Of a DNA stretch of 64,000 nucleotides, positions 52,371 to 60,608 are shown in pieces. The stretch is taken from NCBI GenBank assembly GCA_016217545.1, contig JACRHT010000012.1, forward strand, positions 310,001 to 374,000, given 5' to 3'. A model generated the notes under the pieces. It was not told where the DNA came from. It made no database searches and saw only the letters and a program-made list of their open reading frames with translations. How positions within the stretch are numbered: position 1 is the stretch's first letter; every line of letters begins with the position of its first letter. A program made the translations under genes and the position numbers. This DNA is from Opitutia bacterium. Its GTDB lineage: Bacteria > Verrucomicrobiota > Verrucomicrobiia > Opitutales > Opitutaceae.

Positions 52371-52922
52371 ATGAAATCGCGTTTTCTTCTCCTCCTCGCC
52401 GTCGCCCTCGGTGCGAGCGGACTGACCGCCGCCGACCACGTCGTCCAATTCGACCCCGCCCAGTCCACCGTCGATGTCACCGTCAAGGCCACCGTCGACT
52501 CGTTCACCGGCAAACTCGCCGCCTACGATCTCACGGGGGCCGCCGACGACAGCGGACGCATCGTTTCCGCACGACTGGCGTTTCACTTTCGCGATGTGCT
52601 CACGGGAAAACCGAAACGCGACACCGCGATGCACGAATGGCAGCACACCGACCAGTTTCCCGACGCCCGCTTCGAACTCACCGCGCTCACCACGGCGTCC
52701 GACGGTTCGTCGCGCGCCAGCGGCAAACTCACGTTTCACGGCGTGACGCGCGAGCTGAGCTTTCCCGTCACCGTCGCGCACGCGGGCGCCACCTACGCCA
52801 TCGATGGCGAAGCGCCGATCGACACGCGCGAATTCGGCCTGCCGATCATCCGCATGATGGGCCTGCTCAAAGTCGATCCCATCGTCCGGGTGCGCTTCCA
52901 CTTCCAGGGCAAACTCGCATGA
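52371..52922 (+). CDS. YceI family periplasmic protein
   Basis: A 183-residue protein with a signal peptide (about 1-20, LTAAD). The body matches YceI: VVQFDPAQSTVDVTVKATVD, TGKPKRDTAMHEWQHTDQFPDARFEL, GKLTFHGVTRELSFPV and EFGLPIIRMMGLLKVDPIVRVRF. YceI proteins are lipocalin-like beta barrels, some of which bind polyisoprenoids. The next gene encodes a polyprenyl synthase and overlaps by ATGA, which fits a lipid-carrier role for the product. Confidence 0.9.
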   Translation: MKSRFLLLLAVALGASGLTAADHVVQFDPAQSTVDVTVKATVDSFTGKLAAYDLTGAADDSGRIVSARLAFHFRDVLTGKPKRDTAMHEWQHTDQFPDARFELTALTTASDGSSRASGKLTFHGVTRELSFPVTVAHAGATYAIDGEAPIDTREFGLPIIRMMGLLKVDPIVRVRFHFQGKLA

Positions 52923-53851
52923 CGCGCCGGAACGCCGCGTTCTCGTCCGGTGCGGAGCGCGCCCTGCGGGCGGCGCTGCATCGTCATCTCCCGACCTCGG
53001 CGGGCGACGAACGCGGGCTCCGCGAAGCGTTGCGGCAGGGCGCGGATCATCCGGGCAAACTCGTGCGCGGATGCGCGGTGCTCGTGGCGGCGCGCCACCA
53101 CGGCTGGCCGCTCCGGCGCGCGGCGCAGCTCGCCGTCGCGATCGAGTATTTTCACACCGCTTCGCTGCTGCTCGACGACCTTCCCTGCATGGACGACGCG
53201 ACGGTCCGCCGCGGCCGCACCTGCGTGCATCGTCTCCACGGCGAAGCCACCGCCATCCTTGCCGCGCTCGCGCTGATCAACCGCGCCTACGCGCTCGCGC
53301 ACACCGCGCTGGCCGCCGAGCCCGCCGCGGTGCGCCGGCGCGCAAACGCGCTGCTCGACCGCGCGCTCGGCGTGAGCGGTCTCGTCGGCGGGCAAGCACT
53401 GGATCTGGCTTTCGCCGGCTCGACGCGCTCCGCCGCGATGGTCAGCCGAATTGCCGCGCGGAAAACCGGCGCGCTGTTCGCGCTCGCGGTGTTGCTGCCG
53501 GCCGAACTGGCGCGGCCCAATCGCCGCGAGCGCCGCGCGCTGAATGCGCTGTGCGTGTATTGGGGACAGGCCTATCAGATCGCCGACGATCTCGCCGACC
53601 TGTCCGTCGAGCGCGCCGCACCGGAAAAGACCCGCGGCCGCGACCGTCAACTCGCGCGCCCAAACCTCGGCCTCGCGCTCGGCGCCGAACGGGCTGCCGC
53701 GCGCCTGGTGCGGCTGGGCCATCAGGCGGAGCAGTCGTGGCACACGCTGGAGAAGCTCGGTCCGGCGCGTTGGAGCCATTTGAGAGAACTGAACGCGGCA
53801 CTCCTGCAGCGGCACCGCTGCGGCGTGGACCTCGACTATCGCGCCGCTTGA
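52919..53851 (+). CDS. Polyprenyl (farnesyl/geranylgeranyl-type) diphosphate synthase
   Basis: A 310-residue trans-prenyltransferase. The first Asp-rich motif is DDLPCMDD (86-93), as in IspA/GGPP synthases; the second is IADDLADL (D223, D224, D227), which deviates from DDILD. GKLVRG (47-51) matches the GKxxR site. It condenses isopentenyl diphosphate with allylic diphosphates. Being paired with yceI and an oxidase-like protein, it may make the tail of a quinone or heme. The chain length cannot be fixed from sequence. Confidence 0.85.
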   Translation: MTRRNAAFSSGAERALRAALHRHLPTSAGDERGLREALRQGADHPGKLVRGCAVLVAARHHGWPLRRAAQLAVAIEYFHTASLLLDDLPCMDDATVRRGRTCVHRLHGEATAILAALALINRAYALAHTALAAEPAAVRRRANALLDRALGVSGLVGGQALDLAFAGSTRSAAMVSRIAARKTGALFALAVLLPAELARPNRRERRALNALCVYWGQAYQIADDLADLSVERAAPEKTRGRDRQLARPNLGLALGAERAAARLVRLGHQAEQSWHTLEKLGPARWSHLRELNAALLQRHRCGVDLDYRAA

Positions 53852-53874
53852 TCGACGGCTCGCACACGGGTGCG

Positions 53875-55125
53875 ATGAACCGCCCCGACGAAGTCTCCTC
53901 GCCCGACCTCGCGCGCCTGGTCGCACGACACAGCTACGCATGGCTCGTGGCGGCCAATCTCGTCGGCGCCTGGCTGGCGCTCTCCTTGCTCTGGCCCGCC
54001 GCTGGTGACGCGCTGGCCCCGCTGACCTACGGGCGCTGGGTGCCGTTGCACCTCGACTGGCAGCTCTACGGCTGGTGTTCGCTGCCGATCGTCGGCGCGT
54101 TGCTGGCGTGGTGCGCCGCGCCCGCCGATGCGCGCACGCTGACGTCCGCGCGCGTTGCCCTCACCAGTTGGTCACTGGTTCTCGTTCTGGGCGGACTGAC
54201 GTGGCTCGCCGGCGGCGTGAGCGGCAAACTGTTTCTCGACTGGGCGGGCAACGCCCGACCGCTCCTGCCGGCCGCCATGCTCGTGCTGTGGGGCGCGCTG
54301 GCGCGACTGACGGCCGGCGCGTGGAAAACTTTCCCGCCCGCCGGCCGGGCGCTCCGGGTGATCGTCTTGGCGGCGCTGCTGCCGGTTCCCGTGGTGCTGC
54401 ATTGGTCGATGGGGCGCGAAGTCTATCCGGCCGTGAATCCCGACAGCGGCGGCGCGACCGGCGCGGCGTTGCTCGGATCGACGCTGGGTATCGTGACGAT
54501 TTTTCTGCTGCTGCCGCACTTGCTCCGCGTCGTCCCGCGCGGTTCGCCGGCCCGGCGCACGGCAATCATGTTTGCGCTCGGTGCGAGCTGGCTCGTGTTC
54601 GCGATCATCGATCACGGCCACGTCTCGCACCACGCGTCGGTGCCCATCGCGGCGCTGGCCTTGCTGGTAATTTGGATTCCGTTGCTCGGCGTCCATTGGC
54701 GCGGATTCGAGTGGCCGACGGAAGCGCGCGCCTGGATGTGGGCGGCCCTCGCTTGGTGGACGCTGCTGATCGCGAGCGGCTGGGTGACGTTCCTACCCGG
54801 CGTTTCCGAGTCGCTGAAGTTCACGCACGGTCTCGTCGGCCACGCGCATCTCGCGATGGCGGGCGTCGTGACCAGCGTGAACGGGATGATCCTCGCCACG
54901 CTCACGCGGCGAACGGCGGATCGCCTCGCGTTCTGGCGCTGGCACGTCGGGTGCGGCGTCTACGTGGCCGCGATGGTCGTGCTCGGCGTGTTCGAGACGG
55001 AGCGCGCGGGCGAACTGTTCCGCAGCGCCGGCTGGACCCAGGCGCTCTTGTCTCTGCGTCTCGTCGGCGGACTGCTGATGCTCGACGCATCGGTGCGGTG
55101 GTGGCGCGACGCTGGGAAACCATGA
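53875..55125 (+). CDS. Heme-copper oxidase subunit I-like membrane protein, divergent
   Basis: A 416-residue protein with 12 predicted membrane helices, the number found in subunit I. LTYGRWVPLHLDWQLYGW (H59) matches the helix II heme ligand context FGRLRPLHT of CcoN. IDHGHVSHHAS (HH 252-253) and THGLVGHAHLAMAG (H323/H325) fit helices VII and X. The helix VI His (GHN in CcoN) is replaced by SGGATG around 191-196, so a normal CuB centre is unlikely. It overlaps a diheme cytochrome c gene, in the order CcoN-CcoO. It may be a cytochrome-linked heme protein, or an enzyme of unknown reaction. Confidence 0.65.
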   Translation: MNRPDEVSSPDLARLVARHSYAWLVAANLVGAWLALSLLWPAAGDALAPLTYGRWVPLHLDWQLYGWCSLPIVGALLAWCAAPADARTLTSARVALTSWSLVLVLGGLTWLAGGVSGKLFLDWAGNARPLLPAAMLVLWGALARLTAGAWKTFPPAGRALRVIVLAALLPVPVVLHWSMGREVYPAVNPDSGGATGAALLGSTLGIVTIFLLLPHLLRVVPRGSPARRTAIMFALGASWLVFAIIDHGHVSHHASVPIAALALLVIWIPLLGVHWRGFEWPTEARAWMWAALAWWTLLIASGWVTFLPGVSESLKFTHGLVGHAHLAMAGVVTSVNGMILATLTRRTADRLAFWRWHVGCGVYVAAMVVLGVFETERAGELFRSAGWTQALLSLRLVGGLLMLDASVRWWRDAGKP

Positions 55126-55919
55126 GCGCGGCACGACTCCTGAAACCACACTCGTGGCGCGGGCGCATCGCTTTCGCGCTCGTCGGCGCGGCGTTGCTGG
55201 TCGCGCGCGACGCGGCGGCTGATGACTGGGTCGCGCGCGGGCGCGAGGTCTACATTCGCGAGGGCTGCATCCATTGCCATTCGCAATACGTCCGGCCGCA
55301 CGCGCCGCTCGACATCGAGCGCTGGGGACCGGCGACGCCGCTCGAACAGCTCATGCAACAGCGTCCGCCGCTGCCCGGCAATCGCCGCCAGGGCCCCGAC
55401 CTCGCGAATGTCGGCAATCGCCGCACCGCCGAGTGGAACCGGCTGCACCTGCAGGCTCCGCGCACGATCTCGCCGGGCTCGCGCATGCCGTCCTACGCGC
55501 ACCTGTTCGCCGGCGGCAGCGACTCCGACGGCGAAGCGCTGGTCGCCTACCTCGCTTCGCTCGGCGCGGACACGATTCCCGAACGGCTGGCGCAACGCGC
55601 CGCGTGGCGGCCGACGGGCACGGACGCGATCGATCGCACGAAGGCGGCCGGGCTGTTCGCGCAACTGTGCGCGCATTGCCACGGCGAGACGGGCCGCGGC
55701 AACGGTCCGCTCGCCGCGCGACTCAGCGTGTGTCCGCCGGATTGGAGCGCCGGCACGTGGCGGCATCTCGCGCCTGGCGCCGATGTGGAACGGGAGCTCG
55801 CCCGCATCATCAAGTTCGGCCTGCCCGGTTCGCCGATGGCGGGACACGAGTATCTGCGCGACGAGGAGATTCTCGGGCTCGCTCGCATCGTGCGTTCGTG
55901 GCAGGAAAGCCGGCGCTGA
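55122..55919 (+). CDS. Diheme c-type cytochrome (CcoO-like N-terminal half)
   Basis: A 265-residue exported protein with a hydrophobic N-terminus (18-29). Two heme sites: CIHCH (C49-C52-H53) and CAHCH (C183-C186-H187). The first domain resembles CcoO/FixO (GREVYIREGCIHCHSQYVRP, GPDLANVG, MPSY with M122 as a possible axial ligand). The second resembles a class I cytochrome c, with GSPMAG (M239). It probably carries electrons to or from the oxidase-like protein upstream, whose stop it overlaps (ATGA). Confidence 0.85.
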   Translation: MSAARLLKPHSWRGRIAFALVGAALLVARDAAADDWVARGREVYIREGCIHCHSQYVRPHAPLDIERWGPATPLEQLMQQRPPLPGNRRQGPDLANVGNRRTAEWNRLHLQAPRTISPGSRMPSYAHLFAGGSDSDGEALVAYLASLGADTIPERLAQRAAWRPTGTDAIDRTKAAGLFAQLCAHCHGETGRGNGPLAARLSVCPPDWSAGTWRHLAPGADVERELARIIKFGLPGSPMAGHEYLRDEEILGLARIVRSWQESRR

Positions 55920-55920
55920 G

Positions 55921-56589
55921 ATGAAAATCCTGATTGTCGAGGACGAGCCCAAGGTCGCGCGCTTCCTGGAGAGCGCGCTCGCCGAACAAGCCTACACCGT
56001 GCGGCGAGTCGCGACGTGCGCCGCGGCGTGGGATGCGCTCGTGGAGTCGCCCTACGACGCCGTCGTGCTCGACCTCGGCCTGCCCGATGGCGACGGGCTC
56101 GACTTGCTGCGCCAATGGCGGGCGCGCGGCTTCGACCAGCCGGTGCTCATTCTCAGCGCGCGCAACGCCGTCGAGGATCGCATCCGCGGCCTGAATCTCG
56201 GCGCGGACGACTACCTGCCGAAACCCTTCAGCGTGGACGAGCTCGTCGCGCGCGTCCGCTCGCTGCTGCGGCGTCCGAGCACCGGCCAGCGCAGCACCGT
56301 GCTCGAACACAAGGGCGTGCGGCTCGACCTGCTCTCGCGCATCGCCGAGTGCGACGGCCGCGCGGTGGAGCTGACGACGCGCGAGTTCGCGCTGCTCGAG
56401 TTGTTCCTGCAAAACCCGCGCCGCGTGCTCACGCGCACGCTCATCGCGGAAAAAGTCTGGGAGGCGTCCTACGATCTCGAGACGAACCTGATCGACGTCT
56501 ACGTGCGGCGCCTGCGGCAGAAATTCGAGCGCCCCGGCAGCGGGCCGTTCATCAAGACGATTCGCGGCACGGGCTATCAGCTCGCATGA
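55921..56589 (+). CDS. OmpR-family response regulator
   Basis: A 222-residue regulator with receiver (D51 in AVVLDLGLPDGDG, and KPF) and winged-helix domain (LTTREFALLELFLQNPRRVLTRTLI, LIDVYVRRLRQKFE). Such regulators bind pairs or triplets of 11-bp repeats; three TTCA repeats lie upstream of this operon. The gene starts 1 bp after the cytochrome stop, and the kinase gene overlaps its end. Confidence 0.93.
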   Translation: MKILIVEDEPKVARFLESALAEQAYTVRRVATCAAAWDALVESPYDAVVLDLGLPDGDGLDLLRQWRARGFDQPVLILSARNAVEDRIRGLNLGADDYLPKPFSVDELVARVRSLLRRPSTGQRSTVLEHKGVRLDLLSRIAECDGRAVELTTREFALLELFLQNPRRVLTRTLIAEKVWEASYDLETNLIDVYVRRLRQKFERPGSGPFIKTIRGTGYQLA

Positions 56590-57971
56590 AATTCCTCGGC
56601 ACGTTCACGGCGCGGCTCACGGCCCGCTTCGCGATCCTCGTCACGCTGACGACGACCGCAGTGCTGTTGGCCGGCGGCCTGTTGCTCAACCACCAGATCG
56701 AGCACGGCCTCGAACTCCTGCACGACGTGGAGGCCGCCGAGATCGGCAAGTTGCTCGGCAACGACACGCGGCTGACCGCCGACGAGGTCGAGCAACGCAT
56801 CCAGCACGACGCCGACAGCGACGCGGCCCTGTTCCTCATCCAGGTGGTGGCGCCGGGCGAGAAGGTCGTCTTCCGCTCCGACAACCTCGGCGAGACGATC
56901 CTGCCGGCGAACGGCGAAGCGAACCGGCATTGGACCGCGCGGCTGCCGTTCCTCGGGCGCGTGCACCTCTCGTCGTATCGCAGCGGCCCGTGGCGCATCG
57001 TGGTCGGCAGCACGCTGGCCGGCGGAGAGCGCATGCTGAGCGACTACATCCGCATCAGTCTCGGACTCGTCGCCGGCGTGGCGCTGCTGAGCATCGGGCT
57101 CGGCTACGCCTTCAGCCGGCACGCCTTGCGTCCGCTCCGCGCCATCGAGGCCACGGCGCGGAAGATCAGCGCGGACAATCTCGGGCAGCGCATTCCGATC
57201 ACCAGTTGCGATGAACTCGGCTCGTTGTCGCGCCTGTTGAACGAGACTTTCGACCGCCTGCAGACCTCGTTCGAACAGGTGCGACAGTTTTCCGCCGACG
57301 CGTCGCACGAGCTGAAGACGCCGCTCGCGCTCGTGCGCCTCAACGCCGAGAAGATCCGCCAGCGCGTCGACGGACAGGAAGAACTGCGCGGCGCGGTCGA
57401 CGACATCCTCGAAGAGATCGGCTCGCTCAACCAGATCATCGACCGCCTGCTTTTCCTCGCGCGCTCGGAGGCCGGCGCCGTGCCGCTGAACCGGCGCCAC
57501 GTCGACCTCGCGGCGTGGGTGGCGGCATTCGGCGAGGACGCGCAGGCGCTGGCGGAGGATCGCGGCGCGAAATTTCAGTGCGGCGAAAACGCGCCGGGCG
57601 AACTGACGATCGATCCGGACTTGCTGCGGCAATTGCTGCTGAATCTCGTGGCCAACGCCGTGGCGGTTTCGCCGGCGGGCGGCGCGGTGACGCTCGAGTC
57701 GAGGCCCGAGGGCGAGCACTGGGTCATCGTGATTTCCGACGAAGGTCCCGGTCTGCCCGAGGAACAGCTCGCGCGTGTGTTCGAGCGTTTCGTGCGCTTC
57801 AACCGCGACAACACGCCGGACGCGCCCCGCGGGCACGGTCTCGGACTCGCGATCTGCCGCGCGATCGCGGAGCTGCACGGCGGCAACATCCGCGCGGAAA
57901 ACCGGCGCGATGCGCGCGGCCTGCGGGTGATCGTGACGCTGCCGCGCTCCATGCCTGTCCCGAAAACTTGA
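56586..57971 (+). CDS. Membrane sensor histidine kinase, partner of the OmpR regulator
   Basis: A 461-residue kinase with two membrane helices (about 13-33 and 155-178) around a short periplasmic sensor domain, HAMP (about 180-230), HisKA with H241 in SADASHELKTPL, and HATPase_c (NLVANAVAVSP, DEGPGLP, GHGLGLAI). It resembles CusS-type metal sensors in size, but no metal site is evident. It shares an ATGA overlap with the regulator gene. Confidence 0.92.
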   Translation: MKFLGTFTARLTARFAILVTLTTTAVLLAGGLLLNHQIEHGLELLHDVEAAEIGKLLGNDTRLTADEVEQRIQHDADSDAALFLIQVVAPGEKVVFRSDNLGETILPANGEANRHWTARLPFLGRVHLSSYRSGPWRIVVGSTLAGGERMLSDYIRISLGLVAGVALLSIGLGYAFSRHALRPLRAIEATARKISADNLGQRIPITSCDELGSLSRLLNETFDRLQTSFEQVRQFSADASHELKTPLALVRLNAEKIRQRVDGQEELRGAVDDILEEIGSLNQIIDRLLFLARSEAGAVPLNRRHVDLAAWVAAFGEDAQALAEDRGAKFQCGENAPGELTIDPDLLRQLLLNLVANAVAVSPAGGAVTLESRPEGEHWVIVISDEGPGLPEEQLARVFERFVRFNRDNTPDAPRGHGLGLAICRAIAELHGGNIRAENRRDARGLRVIVTLPRSMPVPKT

Positions 57972-58051
57972 CGGTCAAGCGAATCGACGCGTGCAAACGC
58001 CCCCGGGCGAAAGTTTAGTCATCGCCGCCCCGCTCAACCCGCTGTTCCCCG

Positions 58052-58984
58052 ATGAAAACCCTGCGCTTCGCCCTGCTCGTTTCGCTGCTGTTGCCCGCCT
58101 TCCTCATCGCCAAGCCGCTCCGCGTCGGCTTCGCGCAAACCGGCGCCGAGAGTGCCTGGCGCACCGCCAATTCCGAGTCGATGAAAGCCGAGGCCGCCAA
58201 GCGCGGCATCGAGCTGAAGTTCTCCGACGCCCAGGGCAAACAGGAGAACCAGATCCGCGCCGTCCGCTCGTTCATCACGCAGGGCGTCGACGCCATCGTC
58301 ATCGCACCGATCGTCGAGACCGGCTGGGACCCCGTGCTCCGCGAAGCGAAGCGCGCGAAGATTCCCGTCATCCTCACCGACCGCAGCATCCAGACCGCCG
58401 ACGAGTCGCTGTTCGCCTGTTTCATCGGCTCCGACTTCTACGAAGAAGGCCGCCTCGCCGCCGAATGGCTCGCCGCGCACACCGGCGGCAAAGGCACGAT
58501 CGTCGAACTGCAGGGCACGCCCGGCTCCGCGCCGGCCAACGAGCGCCGCAAGGCCTTCGCCGACGCGCTGAAGAGTCATCCCGAGCTCAAGATCATTGAC
58601 TCGCAGAGCGGCAACTTCGAGCGCAGCGGCGGCAAGCAAGTCATGGAGGCCTTCCTCAAGAAACACGGCAAAGCCATCCAGATCGTTTACGCGCACAACG
58701 ACGACATGGCGCTCGGCGCCGCGCAGGCCATCGAGGAAGCCGGCCTCAAACCCGGCCAAGACATCACTCTCGTGAGCATCGACGCCATCCGCGAAGCCGT
58801 GAAGGCCGTCGCCGACGGACGCCTTAATTGCACCGTCGAATGCAACCCGCTCTTCGGCCCGAAGGTTTACGACACCGTCGCGAAGCTCCTCGCTGGCGAA
58901 ACCGTCCCAAAGAAAGCCTACAACAAGGACGAGCTCTTCGACGCCAAGAACGCCGCTGCTGCTCTGCCGACGCGGCAATACTGA
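58052..58984 (+). CDS. ytfQ: Periplasmic sugar-binding protein (YtfQ-like)
   Basis: A 310-residue protein with a signal peptide (1-20) and a type I periplasmic binding fold: LRVGFAQTGAESAWRTANSE, then QVKA-like RAVRSFITQGVDAIVIAPI and GIFACFIGSDFYEEG-like residues. It matches the YtfQ branch, which binds galactofuranose, by its NSESMKAEA and FSDAQGKQENQIRA blocks. It is the first gene of an ABC importer; the ATPase and two permeases follow. Confidence 0.85.
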   Translation: MKTLRFALLVSLLLPAFLIAKPLRVGFAQTGAESAWRTANSESMKAEAAKRGIELKFSDAQGKQENQIRAVRSFITQGVDAIVIAPIVETGWDPVLREAKRAKIPVILTDRSIQTADESLFACFIGSDFYEEGRLAAEWLAAHTGGKGTIVELQGTPGSAPANERRKAFADALKSHPELKIIDSQSGNFERSGGKQVMEAFLKKHGKAIQIVYAHNDDMALGAAQAIEEAGLKPGQDITLVSIDAIREAVKAVADGRLNCTVECNPLFGPKVYDTVAKLLAGETVPKKAYNKDELFDAKNAAAALPTRQY

Positions 58985-59001
58985 GCGCGACTGCGCCGCG
59001 C

Positions 59002-59085
59002 CAAGTGGCAAGTGACAAGTTCCAAGTAACAAGAACCCGACCGCCTGCGCCGTCTCCTTGATACTTGTCCCTTGATTCTTGCTCC
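59002..59085. repeat. Palindromic repeat with 7-bp internal period (CAAG family)
   Basis: The left arm is made of 7-bp units: CAAGTGG, CAAGTGA, CAAGTTC, CAAGTAA, CAAGAAC. The right arm is its inverse: TTGATAC, TTGTCCC, TTGATTC, TTGCTCC. Between lie about 22 bp of unrelated sequence. It is the only intergenic element inside the sugar transporter operon and ends 14 bp before the GTG start of ytfR. Confidence 0.75.
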
Positions 59086-59099
59086 TTCTCCCCGCTCCC

Positions 59100-60608
59100 G
59101 TGCCTGACTCTACCCTCCTCGCCCTTCGCGGCATCACCAAGCGCTTCCGCGGGGTGACAGCCTTGCAGGGCGTGGACTTCACCGTCCGCGCCGGCGAAAT
59201 CCACGCGTTGATGGGCGAAAACGGCGCCGGCAAATCGACGCTGATCAAGGTTCTCACGGGCGTGCACACGCCCGACGAAGGCACGCTCACACTCGCGGGC
59301 GCCGCGATTCGGCCCGCGTCGCCGAAGGACGCCGAGGCCGCCGGCATCAGCACGGTTTACCAGGAGGTTAATCTCATCCCGTCGCTCTCCGTGGCGGAGA
59401 ACATCGCGCTCGGCCGCCAGCCGGGACGCGCGGGTTTCATCCATTGGCGCGCGCTGCGCCGCCACGCGCGCGAAGCGCTGGCGCGGCTCGCGATCGAGTG
59501 CGACGTCGACGCCGAACTCGGCACGCTCTCCGTCGCCACGCAGCAAATGGTCGCCATCGCGCGCGCGCTCGACCTGCGCGCGCGCTTGCTCGTGCTCGAC
59601 GAACCCACCGCCAGCCTCGACGAGGCCGAGGTCGCCGAGCTGTTCAAGCTCATGCGCCAGCTCCGCGCGCAAGGCCTCGGCATCGTCTTCGTCACGCACT
59701 TCCTCGATCAGGTCTACGCCGTCAGCGACCGCATCACCGTCCTGCGCAACGGCCAGCTCGTCGGCGAATATCCCGCGACCGAACTGCCGCGCCTGCAACT
59801 CGTCAGCCACATGCTCGGCCACGCAGTGAAGGACGAGGCCGGCCGCACCGGCGAACAAGCCGCAGGCGCCGCGACCGGCGCGAGCGTCCTCGAAGCCGAC
59901 GGTCTAGCGCGCCGCGGCGCCGTGCACGCGTGCTCGTTCGCGCTGCGGCGGGGCGAAATCGTCGGCCTCGCCGGCCTGCTCGGCTCGGGCCGCACCGAGA
60001 CCGCGCGCCTGCTCTTCGGCATCGACCGCGCCGACGCCGGCACGCTCCACAGCGCCGGCGCGCCGCACCACATCGCCAGTCCGCGCGACGCCGTGCGACT
60101 CGGTTTCGCTTTCTGTTCCGAGGACCGGAAGACCGAGGGCATTTTGCCGAATCTCTCCGTGCGCGAAAATCTCGTCGTCGCGCTCCAGGCGAAGCAAGGC
60201 CTCTGGCGCACGCTGTCGCGCGCCCAGCAGGACGAGTTGTGCGCGCACTACATCCGCGCCCTGCGCATCAAGACCGCCGACGCCGAGACGGCGATCAAGA
60301 ATCTCTCCGGCGGCAACCAGCAGAAAGTCCTCCTTGCCCGCTGGCTCGCGACGCAGCCGCAGCTCATCATCCTCGACGAGCCGACGCGCGGTATCGACGT
60401 CGGCGCGAAAGCCGAGATCGAGGCGCTGATCGAGCAGCTCCGCGCGCAAGGTCTGGCCGTGCTGCTCATCTCCTCCGAAATCGAATCCATCGTGCGCACG
60501 TGCACCCGCGTGCTCGTCATGCGCGAGCGGCGCCTCGCGGGCGAAGTGCCCGCCGGCGCCGAGCTGACGACGGCGAAACTGATGCGCGTGATGTCCGGCC
60601 ATGAGTGA
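59100..60608 (+). CDS. ytfR: Sugar ABC transporter ATP-binding protein (YtfR-like)
   Basis: A 502-residue protein with two ABC domains. Domain 1: Walker A GENGAGKST, LSVATQQMVAIARA and DEPTASLDE. Domain 2: degenerate Walker A GLLGSGRTETARLLFG (as usual), signature LSGGNQQKVLLARW and LIILDEPTRGIDVGAK. Such duplicated ATPases energise monosaccharide importers. The GTG at 59100 is chosen because the upstream frame lies in the CAAG repeat. The stop overlaps the permease start. Confidence 0.88.
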   Translation: MPDSTLLALRGITKRFRGVTALQGVDFTVRAGEIHALMGENGAGKSTLIKVLTGVHTPDEGTLTLAGAAIRPASPKDAEAAGISTVYQEVNLIPSLSVAENIALGRQPGRAGFIHWRALRRHAREALARLAIECDVDAELGTLSVATQQMVAIARALDLRARLLVLDEPTASLDEAEVAELFKLMRQLRAQGLGIVFVTHFLDQVYAVSDRITVLRNGQLVGEYPATELPRLQLVSHMLGHAVKDEAGRTGEQAAGAATGASVLEADGLARRGAVHACSFALRRGEIVGLAGLLGSGRTETARLLFGIDRADAGTLHSAGAPHHIASPRDAVRLGFAFCSEDRKTEGILPNLSVRENLVVALQAKQGLWRTLSRAQQDELCAHYIRALRIKTADAETAIKNLSGGNQQKVLLARWLATQPQLIILDEPTRGIDVGAKAEIEALIEQLRAQGLAVLLISSEIESIVRTCTRVLVMRERRLAGEVPAGAELTTAKLMRVMSGHE

